Shown here: positions 1-8,400 of the stretch, in pieces
Layout of the letters: each line of letters opens with the position of its first letter
How positions within the stretch are numbered: the first letter of the stretch is position 1
Source: JAGOTP01 sp964415465
Lineage (GTDB): Bacteria > Patescibacteriota > Patescibacteriia > 2-12-FULL-60-25
DNA: 23,966 bases
NCBI GenBank assembly: GCA_964415465.1
Contig: CAYQAL010000015.1
Location: forward strand, 1 to 23,966
Direction: 5' to 3'
Notes under the pieces: model-generated
The model's input: only the letters and a program-made list of their open reading frames with translations
Databases searched by the model: none
What the model was told of the DNA's origin: nothing
Made by a program: the position numbers and the translations under genes

Positions 1-698
1 GCCACACCTTTCGTGACCGGTCGCTCCTCCTGCAGGCAGTCACCCACCGTTCATATCTGAACGAACACACAGACTTCCAGTACTCCCACAATGAACGCTT
101 GGAGTTTTTAGGCGATGCGGTACTCGAACTCATCGTCACTGAGCATTTGTATAAAACCTACGCCAACCCAGAAGGCGATCTCACAAACTGGCGCGCAGCG
201 CTCGTGAATGCCAAAACGTTGGCCGGAATCTCCCAGGAACTGAAGTTTGAAGAATACTTACTCCTATCGAAAGGCGAGGCGCGCGACAAAGACAGCAAGG
301 CCCGCATGTACATCTTGGCGAACGCGATTGAAGCCATTATCGGTGCCATCTATTTGGATGGAGGCACAACTGCTGCTGAAAAGTTCATTCACGCCAAGAT
401 CTTGTGCCATTTACCAACCATTTTGGCACTGGAACTATATAAAGATGCGAAGAGCAAGTTCCAAGAGACCGCTCAGGAACTGATGGGCAGCACCCCAACC
501 TACAAGGTTCTGGAAGAGAAAGGACCAGACCACCAAAAAGAGTTCACGGTTGGCGTCTTCATTGGTCACGAACTGATTGCGATCGGACGCGGCACCTCAA
601 AACAAGAAGCGCAGGTGGCAGCCGCCGAAGCCGGCCTCGAAGCAAAAGGCTGGAGAGCTCGCTCAACGACCCCTCCTCCAAAAAAGAACGACGTTTAA
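1..698 (+). CDS. rnc: Ribonuclease III (5'-truncated by window edge)
   Basis: Double-strand-specific endoribonuclease that matures rRNA precursors and cuts structured mRNAs in the cytoplasm. The frame is open from base 3, so about a dozen N-terminal residues lie outside the window; a TTG at 99 falls inside the signature motif and is not the start. Numbering from base 3, the catalytic signature NERLEFLGDAVL (residues 30-41) keeps the equivalents of E. coli E38, E41 and D45. The second metal motif reads LANAIEAIIG (105-114): the E117 equivalent is E110, but the D114 equivalent is Asn107. A dsRNA-binding domain fills the C-terminal third, from about residue 145 to the end. The TAA stop at 696-698 overlaps the stop of the convergent Cys-rich gene. 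Family assignment is firm; the effect of Asn107 is open. Confidence 0.96.
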   Translation, partial: HTFRDRSLLLQAVTHRSYLNEHTDFQYSHNERLEFLGDAVLELIVTEHLYKTYANPEGDLTNWRAALVNAKTLAGISQELKFEEYLLLSKGEARDKDSKARMYILANAIEAIIGAIYLDGGTTAAEKFIHAKILCHLPTILALELYKDAKSKFQETAQELMGSTPTYKVLEEKGPDHQKEFTVGVFIGHELIAIGRGTSKQEAQVAAAEAGLEAKGWRARSTTPPPKKNDV

Positions 699-2317
699 GC
701 AGCCAACATCAGCTCCTCGTAACAGCGCTCACAGACAACCTGGGGCGCTGTTTCTTGTCGGAAACGTGAACGAACGCTCGTCTTGCACCGCATACACACT
801 CGATCCACCAGCGTAAACGGCTGTAGATCTTTCATACGACGCAAACGACGGGTTGTTGGATGTTCGGTAGGCAGAGCGACGCCTAGTAACTCAATCAATT
901 CTTCTTCTGGCTTTACCGTCCGAAATGGACGTATACCACTCACCTCCGGAAACTGGAACCAGCGAGCTCCTAACTGTTCCGCTTGTGCGCGTGTAAGCGG
1001 GTCAATCGCCAGCGCAAACGAACCATTGTACGAGAAAAGCGATGCGTTGTACGGCAACGGCTCACCATAGACCCCCTCTTTCACCATCTGAGCCTTAATA
1101 CGATCAACGAGAGACCAATATTCGTCTTCTGTGTATTGAACATTGAAAACACAGTATTTCTTGTGATGGATACCGATACACCCAAAGCAATACGAACAGG
1201 CAAATAACGATTCGGAATATTCGACCTGTACACAATCCTGAACCGTGACACAGGCAATGTTCTCGTAGCCATTCACGTTGAACATCCCGGAAGCACACCG
1301 CTCTAGCTCAACCGCTGGCAACATATCGATACAATCTCGCGCCACAGATAGCCCTGTTGAAGACCGAACGCGCTCTGCATCGACAATATCTACGCCGTCT
1401 ACATTGCGACAACTTACCAAATCATCGCCGTGAGAATACTCTGAGGCAGCCGTCGCACCAGCTCGCCTCACGGATGGATTCCAGATCTCCGTTCGAACGC
1501 GTTGCCTCCACGCTTCTATCACCTTTGGGTCTCGCAAGTTCAGCGAGGCCACCTTCTGTTTATAAGTCGCTTCATCTAATTGCTCGTTCAAGAAGCAGAA
1601 CTGTTTATTGCGAAGATTGATGCAGCCAAAGCAATCCTGACAGTCACGACAATCCGCACAAAAATATAAGCGTTGACAAGCCATACAACGTTCCGAATAG
1701 GCCAGCCTCGAACAGTCGACACAAGCCACACACTCATACGACCATTCTGTACGAACGCAATTCGTTGCATCCACCAGATGACTCGAGCTCACACATAGAT
1801 CAGCGTAACAACAATCGGCGATCTCGAGGCCAGCATACGTGAAATAACAGTTCTTAAACCCAAGATCGTATAACGCCCACGGACTATTCTGACTTGCAGG
1901 ATCTTGAAAAATAACTGGGCGCGGAACACCTAAAGAGAACGTTTTCCATTGCTCAAAAAAAGACGTATGTACATCGTAAGGAACTCCATACTCACAGGCA
2001 TCAAACGCATCACCAAAGAACTCCTCGCTCGGAATGAGTTTAGTAGGCGATTCTGGATCAAACACGCTGATCATCTCCTGGCCTTGCACGATGCGCTTAT
2101 GCAGCTCGAATCCGCCCACGCGAGAAGCGATCCTCCGAAAACGTGCATGCGGTGACAAACGAGAAGGACAGAGCTTCAGTGAACGATAGAGTTCAATATC
2201 CTCCTCAGTTCGCTCAAAAGTCTCGCCCGTTTCTTGGCAAACGAATTGGCCTGGCTTTGCATCCGTAAATAGCCGTTCAATCGCTTGGTCAAAAAGCGGA
2301 GTACGCGAGGAAGCCAT
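695..2317 (-). CDS. Cys-rich repeat protein with C-terminal zinc ribbon, function unknown
   Basis: Protein of 540 residues with dozens of cysteines, many as closely spaced CxxC pairs. Two copies of a motif of the form CFGC-x2-[LI]-x2-K-x-[FY]-C-x2-N-x-Q-x(5)-Y are visible, one in the middle (CFGCINLRNKQFC) and one in the C-terminal half (CFGCIGIHHKKYC), each followed by a helical segment. The C-terminus ends in a CxxC-x(16)-CxxC zinc-ribbon-like module. Between the repeats, spacing of cysteines at roughly regular steps suggests a solenoid or several small metal sites. I recall this as a conserved uncharacterised family in CPR genomes, sometimes given a misleading CaiB/BaiF label; no enzymatic motif supports that. 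No signal peptide, so probably cytoplasmic. I start at the ATG ending at 2317; an in-frame TTG at 2326 is less likely. No SD is seen. It converges on rnc. Confidence 0.85.
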   Translation of the reverse strand: MASSRTPLFDQAIERLFTDAKPGQFVCQETGETFERTEEDIELYRSLKLCPSRLSPHARFRRIASRVGGFELHKRIVQGQEMISVFDPESPTKLIPSEEFFGDAFDACEYGVPYDVHTSFFEQWKTFSLGVPRPVIFQDPASQNSPWALYDLGFKNCYFTYAGLEIADCCYADLCVSSSHLVDATNCVRTEWSYECVACVDCSRLAYSERCMACQRLYFCADCRDCQDCFGCINLRNKQFCFLNEQLDEATYKQKVASLNLRDPKVIEAWRQRVRTEIWNPSVRRAGATAASEYSHGDDLVSCRNVDGVDIVDAERVRSSTGLSVARDCIDMLPAVELERCASGMFNVNGYENIACVTVQDCVQVEYSESLFACSYCFGCIGIHHKKYCVFNVQYTEDEYWSLVDRIKAQMVKEGVYGEPLPYNASLFSYNGSFALAIDPLTRAQAEQLGARWFQFPEVSGIRPFRTVKPEEELIELLGVALPTEHPTTRRLRRMKDLQPFTLVDRVCMRCKTSVRSRFRQETAPQVVCERCYEELMLAA

Positions 2318-2379
2318 ACTCAGCAAGGGTAGCTAATAAAAAAATAAACGCAATGCCGTCCTACGACTGTCATCATTAT

Positions 2380-2408
2380 TTGTCAGCAACTTTCGCATCG
2401 TCTACGCT
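2380..2408 (+). promoter_or_regulatory. Candidate sigma70-type promoter for the structured RNA/tRNA-Arg unit
   Basis: TTGTCA at 2380-2385 (5 of 6 to TTGACA), a 17-base spacer, and TACGCT at 2403-2408 (3 of 6 to TATAAT). The predicted start near 2414 coincides with the 5' strand of the first helix of the candidate RNA, which supports reading that RNA on the plus strand. The -10 is weak. Confidence 0.4.
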
Positions 2409-2410
2409 AC

Positions 2411-2680
2411 AGGCGGGTCTAGAGATTGAAGGGGCCACGTCCCGTGTCTGTTCAAACCAGTAAGCGGTAGTGGTCATCCGGGAGGATGCAGGAGCGATGA
2501 AGCTCGTAGCGTTCCACACAAGGCGGGTGCCTCGCGAGCCGTTTTTCCATGCTTTGTCTACCGTCGCCCTTCACATGCCATTTGGAGCTCTGAGGGCTTC
2601 TCCACCCTTCATGGATTCCTCTAGACCCACTCTTCGGCCCCGGAGTATGCGAACACGCTCGCATCTCCGGGGCCCGCCTC
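2411..2680 (+). ncRNA. Candidate structured non-coding RNA, family unassigned
   Basis: This stretch has no convincing protein but dense nested complementarity. The ends pair: AGGCGGG (2411-2417) with CCCGCCT (2673-2679). Next, GGGTCTAGAG (2415-2424) pairs perfectly with CTCTAGACCC (2619-2628) and, after an internal loop, TGAAGGG (2427-2433) with CCCTTCA (2605-2611); the outermost helix competes for a few G residues. Inside, CGGTAG (2465-2470) pairs with CTACCG (2558-2563) and encloses a hairpin CATCC-GGGA-GGATG with a GNRA tetraloop on the plus strand, plus a GAGC/GCTC hairpin. A strong hairpin follows: GGCCCCGGAG (2636-2645) with CTCCGGGGCC (2665-2674), extended by ATGCGA/TCGCAT. Further hairpins (2681-2718, 2725-2742) lead into tRNA-Arg, so the RNA may be co-transcribed with it. 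The tetraloop and promoter favour the plus strand. RNase P, SRP, tmRNA and 6S signatures were not found. Confidence 0.5.
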
Positions 2681-2747
2681 GTTTTCAGGGCAAACGCGCC
2701 TTCACGCATTGCGAAAACACAGGGGGCACGCTACTCTGTGCCGGCAT

Positions 2748-2822
2748 GCGCCCTTAGTTTAACGGATAGAACAGCAGCCTTCGAAGCTGCTTATGGGGGT
2801 TCGATTCCCTCAGGGCGCACCA
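2748..2822 (+). tRNA. tRNA-Arg (anticodon TCG)
   Basis: Complete cloverleaf with encoded CCA. Acceptor GCGCCCT pairs with AGGGCGC, followed by discriminator A and CCA. The D stem is GTTT/GAAC. The anticodon stem GCAGC/GCTGC encloses the loop CTTCGAA, giving anticodon TCG, which reads CGA and, if A- or U-modified wobble allows, other CGN codons. The T arm is GGGGG-TTCGATT-CCCTC. A terminator follows directly. Confidence 0.97.
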
Positions 2823-2857
2823 AAAACACTCTGCATTTGCAGAGTGTTTTTGTTTTT
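2823..2857. terminator. Bidirectional rho-independent terminator
   Basis: CACTCTGCA (2827-2835) and TGCAGAGTG (2838-2846) form a 9-bp stem extended by A:T pairs, with TTTTTGTTTTT after it on the plus strand and an A-run before it that becomes a U-run on the minus strand. It ends the tRNA-Arg transcript and also sits just beyond the stop of the convergent hypothetical gene, so it probably serves both. Confidence 0.9.
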
Positions 2858-3716
2858 AAGAAGGCAGATCATTCAACCTCTTTCTTACCGCTTCCACTTC
2901 ATCACGAGAAAACGCTTCGCGTGCCTGTGTGGGATCCTTCTCTCCAACCTCAGCGAGGAAAGCTGATCGATCAAACCGCTCTACCTGATCCGATGGGACC
3001 TCATACTCTCTTCCTTTCAGACCCTTTTTCGATACTGGCGCTCCTTCCAAAGTCTCGCCCTTTATAACCGTATGTTTCACTTTTCTTTTTGGACCGCTTC
3101 CTGCAGTCGTCATTTGCGCATCTCCCGGCTTATCATCTGGGTCTGCCATTCTTCGCTCGATTGATGGACGAGGAATTTCAGGCAAACCTTCAACCGGCGT
3201 ATTCCATTCCATCATCTGTCCTGGATGAGCTCGCAACCAAGCTTCAACTAATAGGCTGTACTTGAGGCGATCTCGAGGCGGAAGATCCGATTTTTGGAGC
3301 AGTTCTACCACTTCAGCAGAGGCACGCTTCTTGATAAAACTCAGATCCGGCAAAGCGCGTGGAAGATGAAATAAAGCACGGAAACGCGCTACTGTTTTAA
3401 GCTCCTCGTCAGGACCCAGTGGCCCCTGATAGGCCTCATAGAGATTCACTAGATCCATACACACAAGCACTGCAGCGGCTTGCACGTCTGGATCTTTAAA
3501 CACTTGTGCATCGATCGCTTGATCTCCTTTTGCTTCTAGAAGCGTAAGCACTCTCTCAGCATCCTCCATGTGTTTATCCTCTTTGAACTCAGCTAACACT
3601 CGGCGCTTATCCGCCTCAAACGTACCCTCATCCGGTTCAACTTCTACCTCTTCTATAGACAGCTCGGCAAGTGGTGGAAGGGGCGGGATTTTACGTTCAA
3701 ACGTATTTGGTTTCAT
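2856..3716 (-). CDS. Hypothetical protein, soluble, helix-rich
   Basis: I do not recognise this 286-residue protein. It starts with an acidic, Pro-rich segment (about residues 1-35), continues with a charged, mostly helical middle (about 35-170) and ends with a basic/acidic low-complexity stretch containing several Lys-Gly and Lys-Lys pairs before a final helix. No signal peptide, membrane segment, Cys motif or nucleotide-binding motif is visible, so it is probably cytoplasmic. The ATG ending at 3716 is preferred to an upstream in-frame GTG. There is no SD, and a promoter-like TATTAT lies 11 bases upstream, suggesting a very short leader. It is downstream of the TrmB-type regulator on the same strand with a 56-base gap, so it may also be co-transcribed with it. 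Confidence 0.75.
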   Translation of the reverse strand: MKPNTFERKIPPLPPLAELSIEEVEVEPDEGTFEADKRRVLAEFKEDKHMEDAERVLTLLEAKGDQAIDAQVFKDPDVQAAAVLVCMDLVNLYEAYQGPLGPDEELKTVARFRALFHLPRALPDLSFIKKRASAEVVELLQKSDLPPRDRLKYSLLVEAWLRAHPGQMMEWNTPVEGLPEIPRPSIERRMADPDDKPGDAQMTTAGSGPKRKVKHTVIKGETLEGAPVSKKGLKGREYEVPSDQVERFDRSAFLAEVGEKDPTQAREAFSRDEVEAVRKRLNDLPS

Positions 3717-3727
3717 AGCTATCACTG

Positions 3728-3757
3728 ATAATACAATAAGGAGACAGCCGCTACCAA
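3728..3757 (-). promoter_or_regulatory. Candidate promoter for the hypothetical gene at 2856-3716
   Basis: On the minus strand, TTGGTA (3757-3752), an 18-base spacer and TATTAT (3733-3728). The predicted start is about four bases before the ATG at 3716, so the mRNA would be almost leaderless. Confidence 0.45.
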
Positions 3758-3772
3758 CTCACTTACGTGTAT

Positions 3773-4531
3773 TCAAACGCTCTTCGCCTTCTTCCAAAGC
3801 GCCTGAAACGTATCCAAATAACTTCGCGCAATCTGAGGGTGACGAATCTGCAGGATCAAAACCTCTGGTTTATAGACCTCGATCGATACCATCTCTTCGG
3901 TGATTCGAGTAAAGCTTGGGCTACTTAACCCTTCATCCAGCAAACGAAGCTGGTTATTAGGATGAACCGCGTATTCACGCTCATACAACTCGCGATATTT
4001 AGAAGTTGCGATTAAGCGCTTTTTAATTTTTTTGTCTTTACTTGTCGCAACGTAGTCTGGATAAAACTCGCCTGTTAAATCGAAGGGATTGGCTTCATGC
4101 GAACCAGCGCCACCTAAGATACAAATCTCACGTGTAACGCTTCGTTCAGCGGCCTCCAACATATCGTACAAGTTGGTCATGAATCCTTCACGCCCGATAA
4201 GCGTACGCACCTCTACCGTCGGCTGACGACGCTCCAAGAGACGTTGCAGCTCTGGGATTACTTCGTTCGCAATTTGTTGCACATGAGCCACACGTTTCCG
4301 AATTGCTTCTGGCGCGTTTGGCTGGAACACCTGAACATTCTTTTCACGCACAATTGTGACCAGCCCCGCATCATTCAATCGCTCTAGGGCGTTATAGACC
4401 AATGCACGATGGAGCTTTGTTTCACGCACAATTGGACCCGCCTTGGATGGTCCGCTCTTCGCGAGCGTAAGATACACGGCTGCCTCGTTCTCAGAAAGCC
4501 CTAATTCCTGGAGTTTTTGGTCGAGCTTCAT
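3773..4531 (-). CDS. TrmB-family winged-helix transcriptional regulator
   Basis: A 252-residue DNA-binding regulator. Residues 1-75 form a TrmB-type winged helix: the start MKLDQKLQELGLSENEAAVY is typical, followed by the recognition region with HRALVYNALERL and the wing DAGLVTIVREKNVQVF. A linker helix (about 75-100) leads to a C-terminal effector domain (about 105-250) of the TrmB/phospholipase-D-like fold without an HKD catalytic motif, so it is expected to bind a ligand rather than hydrolyse phosphodiesters. Characterised TrmB proteins sense sugars; CPR copies are numerous and mostly have unknown ligands. The ATG at 4531 is chosen because the TrmB N-terminus begins exactly there and a strong extended -10 promoter lies 9 bases upstream; a longer reading from 4570 would run through that promoter. 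The target is unknown; the downstream hypothetical gene is the obvious candidate. Confidence 0.88.
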   Translation of the reverse strand: MKLDQKLQELGLSENEAAVYLTLAKSGPSKAGPIVRETKLHRALVYNALERLNDAGLVTIVREKNVQVFQPNAPEAIRKRVAHVQQIANEVIPELQRLLERRQPTVEVRTLIGREGFMTNLYDMLEAAERSVTREICILGGAGSHEANPFDLTGEFYPDYVATSKDKKIKKRLIATSKYRELYEREYAVHPNNQLRLLDEGLSSPSFTRITEEMVSIEVYKPEVLILQIRHPQIARSYLDTFQALWKKAKSV

Positions 4532-4540
4532 AGGACGTTC

Positions 4541-4570
4541 AATATAGCAGACACGTCTACCGACAACCAA
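4541..4570 (-). promoter_or_regulatory. Extended -10 promoter of the TrmB-type regulator
   Basis: On the minus strand: TTGGTT (4570-4565), an 18-base spacer ending in TGC, and TATATT (4546-4541), giving the extended element TGCTATATT. The ATG at 4531 is 9 bases downstream, so the leader would be about 3 bases and no SD is possible. The -35 lies just outside the stop of the upstream MEMO-like gene. Confidence 0.6.
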
Positions 4571-4576
4571 TTGCTC

Positions 4577-5428
4577 CTACCGCCACAAGCCGGTGAAGTA
4601 GCTCGTTGTATATGCAGCCGATCCACCGTATTCAACCGAATTCCCTTGATCAAGAAGCTCGAAACTACTAGGAGAAAGTGCTTGAAGGGCGGTCCAAACT
4701 CCCTTTCCAAAGTCCAAATGATCATCTTTCGCTCGCCAAAAGAAAGATGCATTTTGCTTTGCAAAGGCAGTTGCCGTCTCTCGGTCTTTCTTCCGAGCCA
4801 CCGCTTGAGGCAGGTAGTGCGACATGTCAGATGAGACAACGAGGAGGGTTTTTTGATCTAACTGGTCTTTGAGGGCTGTCGCAAGACGCTCCGCTTCCGA
4901 CTGACTGATATCGGCGCGAATGGTGATCGGTACGATCTGCACCTTCGGAAACGCATCCACAATAAATGGAATCAACGTCCCGACTCCGTGCTCACGCCGA
5001 AACAGCTTCGGGTCTGAAAGAGCCACCTTTTTCTCGAGCAGCTGTTTCACGAGTGAATCATCGGTTGTGAGACGGGTTGTTTTTCGCTGAAACGTTACAG
5101 AAGCGGTGGTAATTGTACTCTGGCCTTGAAAATAATGATCTGGCGAAAGAATAACGATTCGCTCTATCCCTGGACGACAAGTCGCTAACCGCTGAAATAG
5201 TTTCCATAGCAAATCTGAAGCCAGCGCATGATGATTTACGAGCGCACCACGGACCGTTTTACACTTCGTCGCATCGATCGCGACCTTATTTGAACGTGCT
5301 TGTTCGAAGCGAGCACGGTCTACAAAACGATCAATCGGAATTGTGGCTTCGAGACCCGCACCCAGACACACAAACACCGCCACCAAACAGGCGGCGGTGC
5401 GTGTCACGAAACGAAACAGTTGAGACAT
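4577..5428 (-). CDS. MEMO-like (AmmeMemoRadiSam B family) protein with signal peptide
   Basis: A 283-residue member of the MEMO/AmmeMemoRadiSam system protein B family, a dioxygenase-like fold. Family landmarks are present: His66-His67 in VNHHALAS, Asp97-His98 in LSPDHYF, Glu146-His147 in REHGVG, and Asp201/His204 in VVSSDMSHY. The Cys that animal MEMO1 uses near the C-terminus is replaced by a Gly-rich stretch (YGGSAAY). Residues 1-28 form a signal peptide or membrane anchor (basic start, hydrophobic core, AGLEA end), so the domain should act outside the membrane, unusual for a family best known from the cytosol. It starts 6 bases after the macroglobulin-like gene with AAGGA overlapping that gene's stop codon, so the two are translated together. 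AMMECR1 and radical-SAM partners are not in the window. The reaction is unknown. Confidence 0.82.
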   Translation of the reverse strand: MSQLFRFVTRTAACLVAVFVCLGAGLEATIPIDRFVDRARFEQARSNKVAIDATKCKTVRGALVNHHALASDLLWKLFQRLATCRPGIERIVILSPDHYFQGQSTITTASVTFQRKTTRLTTDDSLVKQLLEKKVALSDPKLFRREHGVGTLIPFIVDAFPKVQIVPITIRADISQSEAERLATALKDQLDQKTLLVVSSDMSHYLPQAVARKKDRETATAFAKQNASFFWRAKDDHLDFGKGVWTALQALSPSSFELLDQGNSVEYGGSAAYTTSYFTGLWR

Positions 5429-5434
5429 GATTCC

Positions 5435-8400
5435 TTAACGAACCGTGACGGTCTGTTCTGACGAATAGGTCGCGACAGAGGGCGCGTCTAGACGCTCCAT
5501 GATGGCTGGTTCCGCCCGATATGTCCCACGCGCCATAACCTTGGCACGATAGCTCAGCTCAGATGCAGTCATCCCCTTACAGACAATGAACGAGACACGG
5601 TTTGACTCCACAAACAAAGGCTCCTGAGTTTTGAGACTCGTTCTTGAGAGTGGAAGCAGGTTGGCTGGTAGATCATCTTTGACCATCGCACATCCATCCA
5701 AAGAAGAGGTTGCGAAGCGTGGCTCCAAGGAAATGGTCACTTCATCCCCTTCTCCCAACTGATCCAGCGGCTTCGCCGCCTCGTAACGACGGACTAAGGA
5801 CAACGATGGGTGCTTAGTTGGCAGTCCAGCAACGGGACGAACATAGGACAAGACAACTGGACCCGAGACCGATAAGACACGGAAGCGTGATTGCTGGTCT
5901 GGCGACAAGATAATGGTCCGGAGCGGCGTGTCTTTTAACTGAATGGTTTCGGTACGGAGACCATCCGTCCACTGAATCGACCCATCTTCCGCTGGCATGT
6001 GCTGCAAGCGGAACGCTAAGTACCGAACTTTTGCCAACACAGGGAAGGCTTCTGATGACCACTGTGCCTGCACAAAGGCATTCAGCTGAGACGCTTCTGG
6101 CAAGAGCAGGCGCTCGGCGAGCGCTGCTGCCTCGGCGGTGGCTTCATATGTTTCTGGCGATGACTCCGTTCCAATTTGAATGAAACGCTGTCCATCTCGT
6201 CGAATCGAAGTCGCGAGCAGTTCGCGCATGAGCTGTCCCGCACGCTCTGTATCTCCCACTACGGCCAAGCCTTCGACGATCGCGAGTGTCTCTTCTGGAG
6301 CGCGATCCGTGAGTGTAGCCGCTTGCTGCAAATCGAGCACAACCGGTGCGCGCAAGGCCGCTAAACCGGCCATCGCCTGCAAACGTTCGCGACGACTCGC
6401 TCCGTTCACCAATACTCCCGCTAAGTATGAACGAAGCTGCCAGGCATCAACAACGTCCGGCTTGGTCAATGCAACTTGTGTTGAAAGAGCTACCTCGGAC
6501 GAACCATACGGCAACAAACGAATGCCACCATCTTCCGCCTGAATATCGAGAAGTGTAGGGGGTTCACCTGGCAGCGTTTCTTGATAATTCGTCTTGAGCA
6601 GTTCACGAGCAACGTTCACCGCTACACGCGCATCAGAACGAAGAGATGTGCTCTGCGTGAGATCGCGCAATGAAGGATAGAGCGACGTACGCCCACGAGC
6701 TGACACTACCAAACTCAGCGTATCCGGACTCAATGCGCCCAAACTCATACCGGCGCTCGGCTCAAGCATCACGCTTTCGAGATGTGTGATGCGACTCGTT
6801 TCAATCCGTACCAGGCGCTCCATTCGATCGCTATACGCCCCCTGACTCACACCGACTATAACCGTAAAGGAACCTGGTTTTACCGTTGGAAGTGCCACGT
6901 ACACGGGGACACCCGCGGTACTTGTGACGACATAATTCGTCAGTCCAAGTGCTGGCACATCCAAGCTCAGGCTGAGTAATGCACCCGCTTCAAGACCTGG
7001 GCCAAAGGCGCGCACTTTGAGAACTGGTTTATCCGTAGCAAGAACACGCTCTGGAATCACAGCGTCGACAAAGACTTCCTTTGAGACTTGAATCGATTGC
7101 GTACCTGCACCGGCACGTAAATCGCTCCCAAGCGCAACTGCCGTCACGCGCCAGGCGGTCAGGTTATCAGGAAGGGTGACTTCAACCGTTCCCATGCCTT
7201 GTCCGTCGAGGGTTACGAAGCCCGTTCCAGCCACATCTTTGAAGAGACGTCGTGCGCCTTGGCCACGATCTCCTGTTCCGCCTCCGCCTTTTTCTGCTCC
7301 CCCTCCCGTGAACAACCAATCGCCCATGTGAGAACTGCGCTGGAAGAGCGATCCATCCATCACGAAGTTATTGATCCACATCAATGGATCTTCCTCGTAG
7401 AACCCAGCGAGCGAAAGCAAAGACTCATCAACCAACGCATAGGCAACTTTCACATCCGTGAGTGGCAATTGGGTTGTTCCTGGCTTCACTTGAAAGCGAA
7501 GGGTCGCCTTTTCGCCTGGACGATAGGTCGGTTTGTCACTTGTTACTTGCACATCGAGCGCACGGTCGTCCTTATCCAAGAAAACAACGGCGTCTGAGGT
7601 GTAGAAGCGTCGATTTGTGAACGTCACACCACGGATCGATGCGTTTGGAATATAGGAATCAACAAAGGTTGTTTCCCAAGAAGCGGATGGCGAGCGCACA
7701 ACCTGCTTAATGCCACGCGATAAGGTCATGAACAACACACCTGGACCTTCGGACGCGTTATACGTCGTCGTGCCCATCTGAAAGGTTGGTTTCAAGATCT
7801 CACCTGGGTGCACATCTCGATCATCGCCCTTCCCGTCTAAAATGAGATGCGGTGACACATCATTCATGCCATCCTGCGCGTACCAGCCACGAGCAATCGA
7901 CGTCGTGAAGCGGGAGAAGCGGGCGGTTCCGTCTTCGCCTTGTACCGATACTTCGTAGAAGTCGCGATCCGCGGAGAGTGGGAAGCGGTGCGTCGCACGA
8001 CCGTTACCGTCCGTCTGAACGGTGAATTCGACAGGTGGGTCCTGACGGCGTTCGTACCGATAATACGGCACAACTCGCTTCTCGATCGCGTCATACCAGA
8101 CACCATCTTGAATCTTTTCGTAGCGAACACCCACCACCTGACCACGTAACGTACGGCCGGACCACACAGCGCCGGTCTCTTCCAATTCTTTGTTCAAATC
8201 ACGACGATACGTCTGCAAGGTGAGATCGGCCTGCTCTGCCACTTCTTTGATTTCACCACGTAGATCAAGCTCAGAACCGACCACATCGATCATCACTGAA
8301 CCCAGGATCTGCGCCTCTTCCCCTTCGACTGGATAAATCGAGAGCATGAGCTGCTCGGTATTGCGGCAAGGGTCAGCTAAACGTTCACTACAGCTTACGG

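Noticed and set aside
2460..2510. SRP (4.5S-like) RNA domain
   Set aside because: GGTCA...GGGA...GCAGG resembles the SRP tetraloop arm, but the stem is fully paired and lacks the conserved internal loops and GGAA loop.
2415..2680. RNase P RNA on the minus strand
   Set aside because: The order hairpin-helix-long-range helix and a few short strings (TAGAGGAA, GTGGAACGC) recall RNase P, but the invariant GAGGAAAGTCC core and its ACAGAA partner are not present, and the promoter and tetraloop favour the plus strand.
2452..2757. Two overlapping ORFs on opposite strands in the gap before tRNA-Arg
   Set aside because: Both have random-looking composition, and the region is better explained by nested RNA helices; the plus-strand ORF even runs into the tRNA.
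3000..3120. Possible helix-turn-helix in the hypothetical protein at 2856-3716
   Set aside because: The region is low-complexity and charged, without the residue pattern of a DNA-binding motif.
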